The position numbers and the translations under genes were made by a program. Of a DNA stretch of 64,000 nucleotides, positions 1 to 8,637 are shown one piece after another; within the stretch, counting starts at the first letter, position 1, and every line of letters begins with the position of its first letter. The stretch is from Ideonella aquatica (GTDB lineage: Bacteria; Pseudomonadota; Gammaproteobacteria; Burkholderiales; Burkholderiaceae_C). Under the pieces are notes generated by a model. It was not told the origin of the DNA. It searched no databases and saw nothing but the letters and a program-made list of their open reading frames with translations. The DNA lies in NCBI RefSeq assembly GCF_018069755.1, contig NZ_JAGQDE010000013.1, positions 62,001 through 126,000 on the forward strand, read 5' to 3'.

Positions 1-749
1 CGGCTGAGCCGGCCTCACCACGTCTTGAGCCGAATGCCGAGATGCTGCTGGCGCCGCCGCCCAACCTGAGCAAGCGGCTCACGGCGTCGGTGCACCGCAG
101 CCTGCCGGGTTGGACCCTGCAGGTCATCGTCCAGCGCTGGACCGAGGACCGCGTGCGCGTGCTGATCACCGGGCGGCGCGACGCCGGCATGGTCGCGCCG
201 CCGGCACCGCCCACGGGCAGTGAACAGGCCGAAAAGCTTGAGAGAGGCACGGAGCGCGCGCTCAAGCGCATCCTTGAGCAGGACCAGCCAGGCACCGAAT
301 GGGATGTTGCCGCGCGCTACGCCAAGCGCACCGAGAACGAGTTCACCATCAGCGCCTTTGGCGAAGAAGAAGGCAAGAAGAACGACCCGCCCACCTGTAT
401 TGATGGCGACGTGATCTTTCCAGGTGAAACCTATCGCGTCAGCGAAACGGACACCATCCAGGTGAACTACAAGCCTCCGAAGCGGCCCCCGGGACCGACG
501 CTTGTCGGTTCGACAGACCATTGTGTGTATTTCCATTACCACGGCGATCTTTCGCCGGTCACATCCTTTCCTGCCGCACCGCTGAGGGACTACCCCTTGC
601 GGCACTCCCCGCCGGCGCCGACTCTGATACACGCCAATGCGGTGGTCCCGCTGACGCCGGGATTGACCTTCGTCTATGTCCTGACCCCCGGGAGCTTGCC
701 CTTGGTCATGCAGATCGGCGATCTGCAGGATTGGTGGGTCTGGTGGTGA
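1..749 (+). CDS. Hypothetical protein, 5' end possibly outside the window
   Basis: The reading frame is open from the first base of the window to TGA at 747-749, so the gene may begin upstream. The first ATG inside the window is at 42, which would give 235 residues. I do not recognise a family. The middle (about residues 65-95) is charged and glutamate-rich, followed by a proline/lysine stretch near residue 145, and the C-terminus ends in a tryptophan cluster (WWVWW). No signal peptide or membrane segment is visible from the ATG at 42. It lies on the same strand as the cysteine-rich protein gene downstream but is separated from it by 325 bases, so co-transcription is uncertain. Confidence 0.45.
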   Translation, partial: AEPASPRLEPNAEMLLAPPPNLSKRLTASVHRSLPGWTLQVIVQRWTEDRVRVLITGRRDAGMVAPPAPPTGSEQAEKLERGTERALKRILEQDQPGTEWDVAARYAKRTENEFTISAFGEEEGKKNDPPTCIDGDVIFPGETYRVSETDTIQVNYKPPKRPPGPTLVGSTDHCVYFHYHGDLSPVTSFPAAPLRDYPLRHSPPAPTLIHANAVVPLTPGLTFVYVLTPGSLPLVMQIGDLQDWWVWW

Positions 750-1074
750 CTTGTTCCACGAGCGCGGCTCGCCAGCGTGTCTGAGCTCGGCGACCCCGCT
801 CCCCCACGGACCGGCTCGGGCTGCTGAGCCCGGTCGAGCCGGCTTCGGATCACCCGGCCGGCGGGTGCGCGGCGGTCTTGCTTTGGGCCTACGTCGCCTG
901 GTGCCCATTGACGCCCCTAGATTCGCAGCCGACATGCATGTCGCGAATGGCACCCCGGACAACGTGTTCGTGGGCGTGAGTCGATCGGAATCAATCCCTT
1001 CCGACGTCCACCGCCCTTCCTCGCACCTCTGCGGATGGCGGGCGACCCTCCACCCACCGTGCCAAGGAATGACC
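750..1074. other. Intergenic region without a supported gene
   Basis: These 325 bases follow the stop of the first gene and precede the chosen start of the 623-residue protein. The downstream frame stays open through the whole stretch, but its translation is low-complexity G/P/R-rich sequence and the only good ribosome-binding site sits just before 1075. No terminator hairpin, repeat or clear promoter was recognised. Confidence 0.4.
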
Positions 1075-2946
1075 ATGTCCCACGAACACTCTGCAGGCGA
1101 TCCCCACGCCACCCCTGACGCCGCAGCCCGGCGCTTCGTACCCACCACGCCCTACCATCCTCGCTTGACGGGCATGACGGCCTGCGGCAACGGCAGCCTC
1201 GACGACAGCCTCGACCCGACGCAATGGCAGGGCGCCGTCGGCCGCCGAAATCAGATCCGTCACGAACCGGGCAACATCTTTGCCGAGTTCGAGGAGGGCC
1301 TGTTCCCGGGCGCCCCTGGCGTCCTCGACGGCCATCCCCATCAGGCCCATGTCACCAGCGGCACGGCGGACCCCCTGGTCGGCATCTCCCAGACAGCGCC
1401 GGGATCCACGGGTGCTGTCCGGCTGGGCAACAGCCGGAACTGGCCCGACGCCGAATTGTCCTGCGAGGTGTTGTCGAAGACCTTCATCGTGCCGCTCGAC
1501 CAACCCTTCCTGAGCTTCTGGTACGCCGTGGTTCAGCACGGCGGACCCGACAACCACAACGGCGGCTCGCAAGCCTATTTCCGTGTCCGGGTGACCGATG
1601 CCCAGGGGGTCTTGATTCCGGGTGCGTTCAGCTTCGGCAATGGCCTGGGCGCGCTGACCAACTCCGGCTACCCGGATGACACGCTGGTGGCCAACCCCAA
1701 GCACCCACTGTTCCAGAGCGCTGAATCCGGTACCAGCGATCCGTATCTGTACAAGGACTGGAGCTGCGCGCAAATTGACCTGAGCACCCACCTGGGCCAG
1801 CAGGTGACCGTGGAGTTCATCACCGCAGATTGCGCGCACACCGGACACTTCAGCTACGCCTATATCGACAACATCTGCGGGACTTGCGCCGGCTCGCCTT
1901 CGGGCAGCTTCCGCTACGCCTGCGAAGCCAGCGACCACTGCGGCGCGGGCAAGATCTGCTTCGACTACAGCCTGCCGAGCAAGGTGGACAAGCAGGGCCT
2001 GTCGGTGACTGGCGAGGTGAGCATCCAGCTGCAGCTGATCCAGAACGGTGTCACGGTGCTCACGCTGTCCAGTGGCTTGCTGATCCGCGGCGAGCGCCAT
2101 TGCTTCGCCATCGATCCCGCTCAGCTGACCGGCTTGAATCCGGCCCTCGGCGGCTTCGACATCCGGGCCACCGCCAGCTTCTCGATGGGCCAGGTGCCCT
2201 TGGGCACGATGGTGACCGGCACGCCGCATGAGGGCGTGACAGCCGGGCGCAACAACGACTACCGACTGCGGTGCCCCAGCTGCGACGAGATCGCCCGCAA
2301 CCAGGCCGAGCAGCTGCGGCGGCGCTGCGCCACCAAGCGCAAACACCTGGCGCGCGTGTCCTGTCACTGTCCACCTGGCGTTGCCAGCGGCTGCGGGTGC
2401 GGCGGCGGGTGCAGTGAGTCGCACGGAGGTGCGGCCGAGTCAGCCGATCTGGCGACTCCGGCGCTGGCCGGCGTGGCCAAGGCGGTGGACTGCGACTGCC
2501 AGGGCCATTGCGACTGCAAGGCCGTGACCTGGCCGTCGATCAAGCCCTGTCTCTCGGTGGCATGGGCCGACAGCGACTGTGATGGCCTGGAGGGCAATGA
2601 TGTCGAGGTGATGTGCATCTCGGTGTGCAACTGCCACTCCAACTTGGGCTTCTCCAATCTGGTGATCCAGCAGATCCAGGTGACCGATGCCCATGGCCGA
2701 CCGGTGGCGATGCTGCCGGACGGCACACCATCCATCCAGGTCGTTCCGTCGGGGCCGCTGTGCTTTGGAGACATCGGCCCTTGCCGCGGCAAAGACCAAC
2801 CCAGCTGCGTGACGCGTGAACTGGCGGTGTCCCTGCGCGGCGCTGCGGCCGGCAGCTATCGGCTGACGTTCAGCGGTATCTGCTTCGATGTGGTGCACCA
2901 CGTGCAGGACGAGCAATGCTTCGTCTTGCCTGTCTGCAAGGACTGA
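1075..2946 (+). CDS. Large cysteine-rich protein with a beta-sandwich-like adhesin domain, function unknown
   Basis: This is a 623-residue protein. The ATG at 1075 was chosen over the in-frame ATG at 1069 and the longer frame from 751 because AAGGA at 1064-1068 is correctly spaced only for 1075. The first half (about residues 25-290) resembles the jelly-roll domain of some secreted adhesin-like proteins: FLSFWYAVVQ, then YFRVRVTDAQG, then a YIDNICGTC end. The second half is unusually rich in cysteine, with a CxC/GCGCGGGC cluster near residue 440 and further CxC pairs to the C-terminus (CDCQGHCDC). No N-terminal signal peptide is visible, which is odd for such a domain. The cysteine pattern suggests metal binding or many disulfides; this is inference. 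Two small exported proteins follow on the same strand. Confidence 0.7.
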   Translation: MSHEHSAGDPHATPDAAARRFVPTTPYHPRLTGMTACGNGSLDDSLDPTQWQGAVGRRNQIRHEPGNIFAEFEEGLFPGAPGVLDGHPHQAHVTSGTADPLVGISQTAPGSTGAVRLGNSRNWPDAELSCEVLSKTFIVPLDQPFLSFWYAVVQHGGPDNHNGGSQAYFRVRVTDAQGVLIPGAFSFGNGLGALTNSGYPDDTLVANPKHPLFQSAESGTSDPYLYKDWSCAQIDLSTHLGQQVTVEFITADCAHTGHFSYAYIDNICGTCAGSPSGSFRYACEASDHCGAGKICFDYSLPSKVDKQGLSVTGEVSIQLQLIQNGVTVLTLSSGLLIRGERHCFAIDPAQLTGLNPALGGFDIRATASFSMGQVPLGTMVTGTPHEGVTAGRNNDYRLRCPSCDEIARNQAEQLRRRCATKRKHLARVSCHCPPGVASGCGCGGGCSESHGGAAESADLATPALAGVAKAVDCDCQGHCDCKAVTWPSIKPCLSVAWADSDCDGLEGNDVEVMCISVCNCHSNLGFSNLVIQQIQVTDAHGRPVAMLPDGTPSIQVVPSGPLCFGDIGPCRGKDQPSCVTRELAVSLRGAAAGSYRLTFSGICFDVVHHVQDEQCFVLPVCKD

Positions 2947-3131
2947 GGCGCTGCATGACCGTGTGACCTCAAGGAGCCGTGAGGGCGCGTCAATGGGCAA
3001 GGAAGCCCGTGGCGCGCCCTTCCTGCGGCTCGCCGCTGAAGCGCCCGTGTGGACGGATGTCGGCATCCGTCGCCGCACTGCGTGTACCCAGGGCGGCCAC
3101 CTTGCCGCGTATCCCTCACTGGAGAACCCCC

Positions 3132-3584
3132 ATGCCTCTCACTCAATGGATTGCTGCCGCGGCCCTGGCGGCCCTGGCCGGCAGTGCCCAGGCCGCTCCC
3201 TGGCGTCTGCCCAGCGCCATCACGATCGATGGTTACTGCGATGTCTTCACCAATCTGGTCTATGTCGGCCCTGCCAACGGCAACGGTTGGTACACCGGCC
3301 GCTACGACGCATCGGCGTGCGGCATCACTCCGACCATGCCGGCCAGCGGACCACAGGCCAGGAAACTGCTGGCCTTCGACGGCTCGGGTGTCGCACTCTC
3401 TGTGGACACCCAGGGCACAACGGGCTCGGACTTCGCCTTTGTGCTGGTGCTCAACAGCGACCAGACCTGGCGCGCGTACGACCTGACGGGACTGGATTTC
3501 GACTTCGGCACCTGGACAGATGCCACGCAGGCCGCGCCGACGACCGGCGCCCGACCCATGCTCGGTGCGCGCTTGCCGCGCTGA
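3132..3584 (+). CDS. Small secreted protein, first of a tandem paralogous pair
   Basis: This 150-residue protein has a clear Sec signal peptide (hydrophobic run ending AQAAP near residue 22). The ATG at 3132 has GGAG at 3121-3124. The mature part contains LPSAI, two spaced cysteines, a WYTGRYD motif and PASGPQARKLLAFDG. These elements recur in order in the gene just downstream, so the two are tandem paralogs. I do not recognise a named family. The two conserved cysteines may form a disulfide after export. It follows the cysteine-rich gene by about 185 bases and precedes its paralog by 41. Confidence 0.7.
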   Translation: MPLTQWIAAAALAALAGSAQAAPWRLPSAITIDGYCDVFTNLVYVGPANGNGWYTGRYDASACGITPTMPASGPQARKLLAFDGSGVALSVDTQGTTGSDFAFVLVLNSDQTWRAYDLTGLDFDFGTWTDATQAAPTTGARPMLGARLPR

Positions 3585-3625
3585 GACGCGCTCAACTCGC
3601 CAACCATCCCCAAGGACACCTCATC

Positions 3626-4015
3626 ATGACCACCTCCCGACTCCTCAGCCTGCTCGCACTGGTCGCAGGCGCCGGTTTGACCCAGGCGGCCACGCACCTG
3701 CCCAGCGCCATTGCACTTCCGGGCCGTTGCGAAACCCTCGTCAACCTGCAGCACAGCTTCCCGCCCTCCAGCGGATCCGCCTGGGGCTGGTACAGCGGCA
3801 GCCTGGACACCACGGCCTGCCCTGGCGGCGGTGCGATTCACCCGGCCAGTGGCCCCGAAGCCAGGAAGATACTCGGCTACGACGGCATGGGCGCAGCGCT
3901 CACGGTCGACCTTCGGCCCACCCAAGCGACCCTGTTGATCTACATCCTCAACACCGACCACACGCTCACCATCAAGGACATGAACGGCCATGTCGTTGGT
4001 ACCGGCACTTGGTGA
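3626..4015 (+). CDS. Small secreted protein, second of a tandem paralogous pair
   Basis: This 129-residue protein has a signal peptide ending near TQAATH. The ATG at 3626 is preceded by AAGGA at 3612-3616. The mature sequence parallels the upstream gene: LPSAI, C-x5-NL, WYSGSLDTTAC, PASGPEARKILGYDGMG, then LNTDHTL against LNSDQTW. It is about 20 residues shorter than its paralog, mainly at the C-terminus. No enzymatic motif is visible. The shared PASGP-x-ARK block is the most conserved segment and probably the structural core. Function unknown; a paired exported role is inference from arrangement alone. Confidence 0.68.
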   Translation: MTTSRLLSLLALVAGAGLTQAATHLPSAIALPGRCETLVNLQHSFPPSSGSAWGWYSGSLDTTACPGGGAIHPASGPEARKILGYDGMGAALTVDLRPTQATLLIYILNTDHTLTIKDMNGHVVGTGTW

Positions 4016-4126
4016 TAGGGCAGCCAACCCAGGCGGCCTCAGCCGACCCTGCCTGGGTTGCGCGACGGGTCTTTGCGCGGCGGGGCCCCTCCGGGCGGGC
4101 AACGGTCCCCTCCTAGAATCCGCCCA

Positions 4127-5746
4127 ATGCCCCGCCCCGCCGTCGCCGCCCCGGCCCCTTCCCCCGCCCCGGCGGCCCTGACGGCCCAGGACCGGCTGCA
4201 CGCCGCCTGGCGCCTGCTGGCGGTGGCGGTGCTGGGCTTTGCCTCCGGCCTGCCGCTGGCCCTGACCGGCCAGGCGCTGCAGGCCTGGCTGAGCCAGTCG
4301 GGGGTGGACATCGCCACCATCGGCTTTCTCAGCCTGGTGGGCCTGCCCTACACCTTCAAGTTCCTGTGGGCGCCGCTGATGGACCGCTTCGATCCGCCCT
4401 GGCTGGGTCGGCGCCGCGGCTGGCTGGTGCTGACGCAGCTGCTGCTGGCGCTGGGGCTGTGGGCGATGTCGGTGACGCCGCCGCAGGGCGCGCTGCAGGC
4501 GCTGGCGTTGCTGGCGGTGGCGGTGGCCTTTCTGTCGGCCTCGCAGGATGTGGCGGTGGGCGGCTACCAGACCGATCTGCTGGCGGCGCGCGAGCGCGGC
4601 ATGGGTGCGTCGCTCAATGTGATGGGCTACCGGCTGGCGATGATCGTCTCGGGCGGCATCGCGCTGATCTGGACCGATGCACTGCAGGGCGGCGGCTGGA
4701 CCTGGCCTGAGGTCTACCGTCTGATGGCCGCCATCCTGGCCGGCGCCGCGGTGTTCAGCGCGGTGGCGCTGCCGCGCCTGAAAACGCCGCCACCGCTGGC
4801 CCAGCCTGGCGGGCATGACCTGAAGGGCTTTCTGGCCGTGCTGGGCGCGGCGGCCTTGGGCTATCTGATCACCGACCGCGCGCTGGTGCCTGCCGCTCAT
4901 GCGTTGCTGGCACCGCTGTGGCAGGGCAGCACGCTGCCCGCCGCGCTGCAGCAGCGCTGGGGCGATCTGCTGGCGCTGCTGGCGGGCATCGCGATGACGC
5001 TGCCACTGGCCGTGGCCGCAGCGCGCTGGGCCCGTTTCGAGACCCTGCGCGCCGGCCTGGCCAGCTACTTTGCCCAGTCCGGCGCGGTGGCCTTCCTGGT
5101 GTTCATCGTGCTGTACAAGCTGGGCGACGCCTTTGCCGGCGCGCTGATGACGCCCTTCCTGCTCAAGAGCATGGCCTTTGCCGCGGCCGAGGTGGGCCTG
5201 GTCAACAAGGTACTGGGCCTGTGGCTGACCATCCTGGGCGCGCTGGCCGGCGGCGCGCTGATGCTGAAGCTGGGCCTGTGGCGCGCGCTGATGGTGTTCG
5301 GCGTGCTGCAGGCCGCCAGCAACCTGGGCTTCTGGTGGCTGGCCACGCACGGCCAGGGCGCGCTGGGCGCGGTGCCGGTGCCGGCCTTCGACTGGGGCTT
5401 TGTGAAGCTGGCGCAGGACAGCCGCATGGACGGCGGCTTGATCATGGTGGTGGCGCTGGAAAACCTGACTGGCGGCATGGGCACGGCGGCCTTCGTGGCC
5501 TTCCTGATGAGCCTGACGAGCCAGCGCTTCTCGGCCACCCAGTTCGCGCTGCTGTCGGCGCTGGCCTCGGTGGGCCGGGTCTGGGTGGGCCCGATGGCCG
5601 GCGTGGTGGCCGAATCGATCGGCTGGCCCGACTTCTTCGTGCTGTCCACCTTGCTGGCGCTGCCTGCGTTGGGCATGCTGTGGTGGCTGCGGCCGCAGGT
5701 TCAGGCGCTGGAACTGGACCCGAACCCCGCGCTGCTTGATGACTGA
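4127..5746 (+). CDS. ampG: AmpG-family muropeptide permease (MFS)
   Basis: This 539-residue, strongly hydrophobic protein has about 12-14 predicted membrane helices. AmpG carries GlcNAc-anhydroMurNAc peptides from the periplasm into the cytoplasm for cell-wall recycling and beta-lactamase signalling. Diagnostic features are GFASGLPLALTGQALQAWLS near residue 36, LVGLPYTFKFLWAPLMDRF and the cytoplasmic GRRRGWLVLTQ loop, all characteristic of AmpG rather than sugar MFS carriers. The ATG at 4127 was preferred to an upstream start at 4058 because the hydrophobic AmpG core begins shortly after it. The next gene, an M48 protease, starts 11 bases after the stop and is probably co-transcribed. No beta-lactamase or AmpR is nearby. 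Confidence 0.88.
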   Translation: MPRPAVAAPAPSPAPAALTAQDRLHAAWRLLAVAVLGFASGLPLALTGQALQAWLSQSGVDIATIGFLSLVGLPYTFKFLWAPLMDRFDPPWLGRRRGWLVLTQLLLALGLWAMSVTPPQGALQALALLAVAVAFLSASQDVAVGGYQTDLLAARERGMGASLNVMGYRLAMIVSGGIALIWTDALQGGGWTWPEVYRLMAAILAGAAVFSAVALPRLKTPPPLAQPGGHDLKGFLAVLGAAALGYLITDRALVPAAHALLAPLWQGSTLPAALQQRWGDLLALLAGIAMTLPLAVAAARWARFETLRAGLASYFAQSGAVAFLVFIVLYKLGDAFAGALMTPFLLKSMAFAAAEVGLVNKVLGLWLTILGALAGGALMLKLGLWRALMVFGVLQAASNLGFWWLATHGQGALGAVPVPAFDWGFVKLAQDSRMDGGLIMVVALENLTGGMGTAAFVAFLMSLTSQRFSATQFALLSALASVGRVWVGPMAGVVAESIGWPDFFVLSTLLALPALGMLWWLRPQVQALELDPNPALLDD

Positions 5747-5756
5747 CGGAGACCCG

Positions 5757-6710
5757 ATGACCGCCCGACCCGCCCCGCTGACCCTGGACGCCGACATCGC
5801 CCTGCCGCCGCTGGCCCACCGCGAAGGCTGCAGCTGTGGCCTGCACCGCCGCCGCCGTGTCTTTGGCGGGCTGGCTGGTGTCGCCGCGCTGAGCACCCCG
5901 CTGGGCGCGCTGGCCCAGCAGGGCGTGCGCGACGAGGTGGGCAAGACCAGCGGCTTCACCAAGCTGGTCTCGGCCGAGCAGGTGGAACAGGCCGCCACCG
6001 AACAGTACGGCCAGATGAAGCGCCAGGCCGCCGCCAAGAACGCACTGCTGCCCGACAACCACCCGCAGGTCATCCGCCTGCGTGCCATCGCCAACCGCAT
6101 CATCCCCTTCACCAACCCCTGGAACAAGCGGGCCGCCCAGTGGCGCTGGGAGGTCAACCTGATCGGCTCCAAGGACCTCAACGCCTTTTGCATGCCCGGC
6201 GGCAAGATCGCCTACTACTTCGGCATCCTGCAGCGCCTGCAACTGAGCGACGACGAAGTGGCCATGATCATGGGCCACGAGGTGGCCCACGCGCTGCGCG
6301 AACACGCCCGCGAACGCATGGGCAAGACGGCGGCCACCCGCGTGGGCGCCGGCCTGCTCAGCTCGCTGCTGGGCTTGGGCAACCTGGGCGACGCCGCGCT
6401 GAACATCGGCGGCCAGCTGCTGACCCTGAAGTTCAGCCGCCAGGACGAAAGCGAAGCCGACCTGGTCGGCCTGGACCTGGCCGCCCGCGCCGGCTACGAC
6501 CCCCGCGCCGGCATCAGCCTGTGGCAGAAGATGCTCAAGGCCAGCGAAGGCGCCCCGCCCGAGTTCATGTCCACCCACCCGGCGGGGCCGACGCGGATCA
6601 AGGACATCGAGGGGACCTTGCCGAAGGTGATGCCGCTGTACACGGCGGCGCCGAAGCCGGGGCAGCGGTTTGCGCCGCCGGCGGCGGAGGGCGGCGCGGC
6701 TGCGAGATAG
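5757..6710 (+). CDS. M48-family zinc metalloprotease (LoiP/YggG-like)
   Basis: This 317-residue protein has an arginine-rich N-terminal stretch followed by a hydrophobic segment (residues about 31-53), which looks like a Tat-type or atypical export signal. The zinc motif HEVAH is at residues 174-178. The third ligand lies in DESEADLVGLDL, and the C-terminal STHPAG-x-TRI motif is typical of periplasmic or membrane-bound M48 peptidases that cut misfolded envelope proteins. The ATG at 5757 follows ACGGAG and avoids the overlap that a start at 5736 would create. Placement behind ampG fits an envelope-maintenance operon, though the specific substrate is unknown. Confidence 0.85.
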   Translation: MTARPAPLTLDADIALPPLAHREGCSCGLHRRRRVFGGLAGVAALSTPLGALAQQGVRDEVGKTSGFTKLVSAEQVEQAATEQYGQMKRQAAAKNALLPDNHPQVIRLRAIANRIIPFTNPWNKRAAQWRWEVNLIGSKDLNAFCMPGGKIAYYFGILQRLQLSDDEVAMIMGHEVAHALREHARERMGKTAATRVGAGLLSSLLGLGNLGDAALNIGGQLLTLKFSRQDESEADLVGLDLAARAGYDPRAGISLWQKMLKASEGAPPEFMSTHPAGPTRIKDIEGTLPKVMPLYTAAPKPGQRFAPPAAEGGAAAR

Positions 6711-6744
6711 GGCCTTGCCACCGGGGGCGGGGCGCTGAAGCGAC

Positions 6745-7386
6745 TTACCACCGGGACGGCAGCGCCTTCAGCAAGCACATCGCCTTGTCCCTGGTATCCA
6801 CGAAGCCGCCGCGTTCCAGGTCCTTCATCACCCGGCTGACCATCTCGCGCGAGCACCCCAGGTGCTGGGACATCTGCTGATGCGTCAGCCGCTCGCCGAT
6901 CACGCGCACGCCCTGTGCATCCGGCGGACCGGCCAGTTCCTCCAGCAGCACGCGCAGTCGGCCATAGACATCGTTGAGCGCCAGTTGCCGCGCTGAGAGC
7001 GTGGCAGCTCGCGCGCGGCGGATCACCTTGGCCAGCAGCTCCAGTGCGAATTCGGGGTGATCGGCGATGTGGGCCAGCAGCGTGCGCTGTGTCACCACCA
7101 CGCACTCGCTGGCCTCCAGGGTCTCGACACTGGCCGAGCGCGGCCCACCGTCCAGGCTCATCTCGCCCAGGTACTCGCCAGGGCCGTAGGTGCCGTAGGT
7201 GATCTCCTTGCCGTTGTCGGCGGCCGAGAAGGCGCGCAGGCGGCCGCTGGCGATCAGGTACAGCGTGTCGCCTTGGTCGCCCTCCTGGATCAGCAGGGTG
7301 CCTTTGCGGTAGCGGCGCAACTCTCCGCGCTGTGCCAGCGGGCGCAAAGAGGTAGAAAAGACCAGCAGCTGATCATCTCTTGACAT
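6745..7386 (-). CDS. Crp/Fnr-family transcriptional regulator
   Basis: This 213-residue protein has an N-terminal cyclic-nucleotide-binding-like beta barrel (GTLLIQEGDQGDTLYLIASG, about residues 29-48) and a C-terminal winged helix with LTHQQMSQHLGCSREMVSRV as recognition region (about residues 165-185). No cysteine cluster for an Fe-S centre is visible, so it is not a classical Fnr. Its ligand cannot be told from the sequence; the GEMSLDGGPRSASV loop resembles cAMP-binding proteins. It is convergent with the M48 gene. A nucleotide-cyclase-domain gene starts about 1.2 kb away, which makes a functional link possible but unproven. Confidence 0.85.
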   Translation of the reverse strand: MSRDDQLLVFSTSLRPLAQRGELRRYRKGTLLIQEGDQGDTLYLIASGRLRAFSAADNGKEITYGTYGPGEYLGEMSLDGGPRSASVETLEASECVVVTQRTLLAHIADHPEFALELLAKVIRRARAATLSARQLALNDVYGRLRVLLEELAGPPDAQGVRVIGERLTHQQMSQHLGCSREMVSRVMKDLERGGFVDTRDKAMCLLKALPSRW

Positions 7387-7630
7387 GGGCTGATAGTAGC
7401 GCCGTCCTTGCGCCCACCACCTTGCCGATGGGCCAGTCCTTTTCAGCGGTCGTTGCCATCGCCGGGATCGAAGCGTTGCTCAAACCGCGCTGCTCGTCGT
7501 ACTTTGGCATCGTGCCAACCGCGCGGCCTCGCGGCAGCTCAACGGGCAGGTCCAAGGGTCTTTGTGCTGACCGCTTGGTGCCCAGCCAGAGGCGCCTGAC
7601 TACATGTGTGAGGCTTGACTCGATGGGCGC

Positions 7631-8386
7631 TTAGGCAACCCGCCGCGGTACGATCTGGGGCACCTCAGAGCCACCCAGGAAGCCGCGCAGCACACCCATC
7701 ATGGGCGGCAGTACGGCCACAGCTTGGACCAGCTCCCGGATGCCCGGTGTATCGGTCTTGGCGCGGATGCAGGCGATCTGGGTGCGCACCGTCGCGATCT
7801 TCACCTGGTGGCGCTCGGCGATCTCGTTGGGTGTCAGTCCGTCGCACAACGCGCGCAGTACTCGCTCCTCGCCTTCCGACAGACCATGGGCGCGGGCGTA
7901 CCCGTGAATGCTCAGCTCGCCGCAGACTTCGCGCCGGCCCAGCATCAGCAGGGCACCCACCGATGTATCGCCGCGGCCCACCGCCGACCAGCCTGGCCAG
8001 CCCAGCGGGATCACTGACACGTTGATGCGCTGGGCTCCATCGCCGAGCGTCAGCAGGCGCCGCAGGCCACGAGTGACCGCATCGTGCACCGCGTCGTGCA
8101 GCGCGGCCACGTCCTTCGAATGCCGAGCGCGCAGTTCGCCGCCGAGCAACTGAAGTGGATGGGTCTGGCCCAACTCGCCGCGTGCCGCATGGTTGACGTG
8201 CAACACCTGCCGCGCATCAGCCAGCAGCAGCACGCCGTAGTCGATCTCGTCGAGCACCTGGGCCAACAGGATGGCCAGCGCGAGGCTGGCCGTTCGCCGC
8301 TCCGGTCCGGCGTAGGGCAAAGGGCGATGCCAGGCGTTGTCAGGCGCGCGGCGAGGTTCTGTGGGGCTGGGCTGGAACGGGTTCAT
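7631..8386 (-). CDS. LuxR-type (HTH) transcriptional regulator with PAS-like N-terminus
   Basis: This 251-residue protein ends in a LuxR-type helix-turn-helix: HGLSEGEERVLRALCDGLTP, then NEIAERHQVKIATVRTQI (about residues 165-208). The N-terminal part (about residues 40-150) reads like a degenerate PAS sensor (VLDEIDYGVLLLADARQVLHVN). No receiver domain or autoinducer-binding signature is present. It is divergent from the cyclase-PAP2-subtilase operon, with 251 bases between them containing a perfect 12-bp palindrome. It is therefore the obvious candidate local regulator of that operon; this is inference from position. Confidence 0.82.
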   Translation of the reverse strand: MNPFQPSPTEPRRAPDNAWHRPLPYAGPERRTASLALAILLAQVLDEIDYGVLLLADARQVLHVNHAARGELGQTHPLQLLGGELRARHSKDVAALHDAVHDAVTRGLRRLLTLGDGAQRINVSVIPLGWPGWSAVGRGDTSVGALLMLGRREVCGELSIHGYARAHGLSEGEERVLRALCDGLTPNEIAERHQVKIATVRTQIACIRAKTDTPGIRELVQAVAVLPPMMGVLRGFLGGSEVPQIVPRRVA

Positions 8387-8447
8387 CGTGGACCTCCTAA
8401 GGTCCCGGTCGCGGTGCCGGGAACATGGGTCACAGCGTAGAAATTCA

Positions 8448-8459
8448 CTGATTAATCAG
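8448..8459. promoter_or_regulatory. Perfect 12-bp palindrome between the LuxR-type gene and the cyclase operon
   Basis: CTGATTAATCAG is a perfect inverted repeat in the divergent intergenic region (8387-8637). Its central, AT-rich position in otherwise GC-rich DNA makes it a plausible operator for the adjacent LuxR-type protein. No -35/-10 pair was convincingly placed next to it. Confidence 0.35.
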
Positions 8460-8637
8460 GTAGGCACTCTGACGCAGCCGGCTTGTGATCTATTTACCTC
8501 AGCCGGGCACTTCATGCGGCGTCCGCAAAACTGATGAGTCCCTGCAAACTGGGGACTAGGCGAGCTCCGATCGGATGAGCACAATCGATTCGTAACAAAG
8601 ATGCATGCAGTCTTGGGCCTGGGAGGGGCTTTCGCGC

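Noticed and set aside
751-1074. Upstream extension of the cysteine-rich protein to 731 residues
   Set aside because: The added part is P/G/R-rich, has no ribosome-binding site at its start, and AAGGA fits the ATG at 1075.
3302-6205. A 967-residue open frame on the minus strand opposite ampG and the small secreted genes
   Set aside because: Its translation is Gln/Arg/His-rich low-complexity sequence, a typical antisense shadow of GC-rich coding DNA, while the plus strand encodes clear AmpG and M48 proteins.
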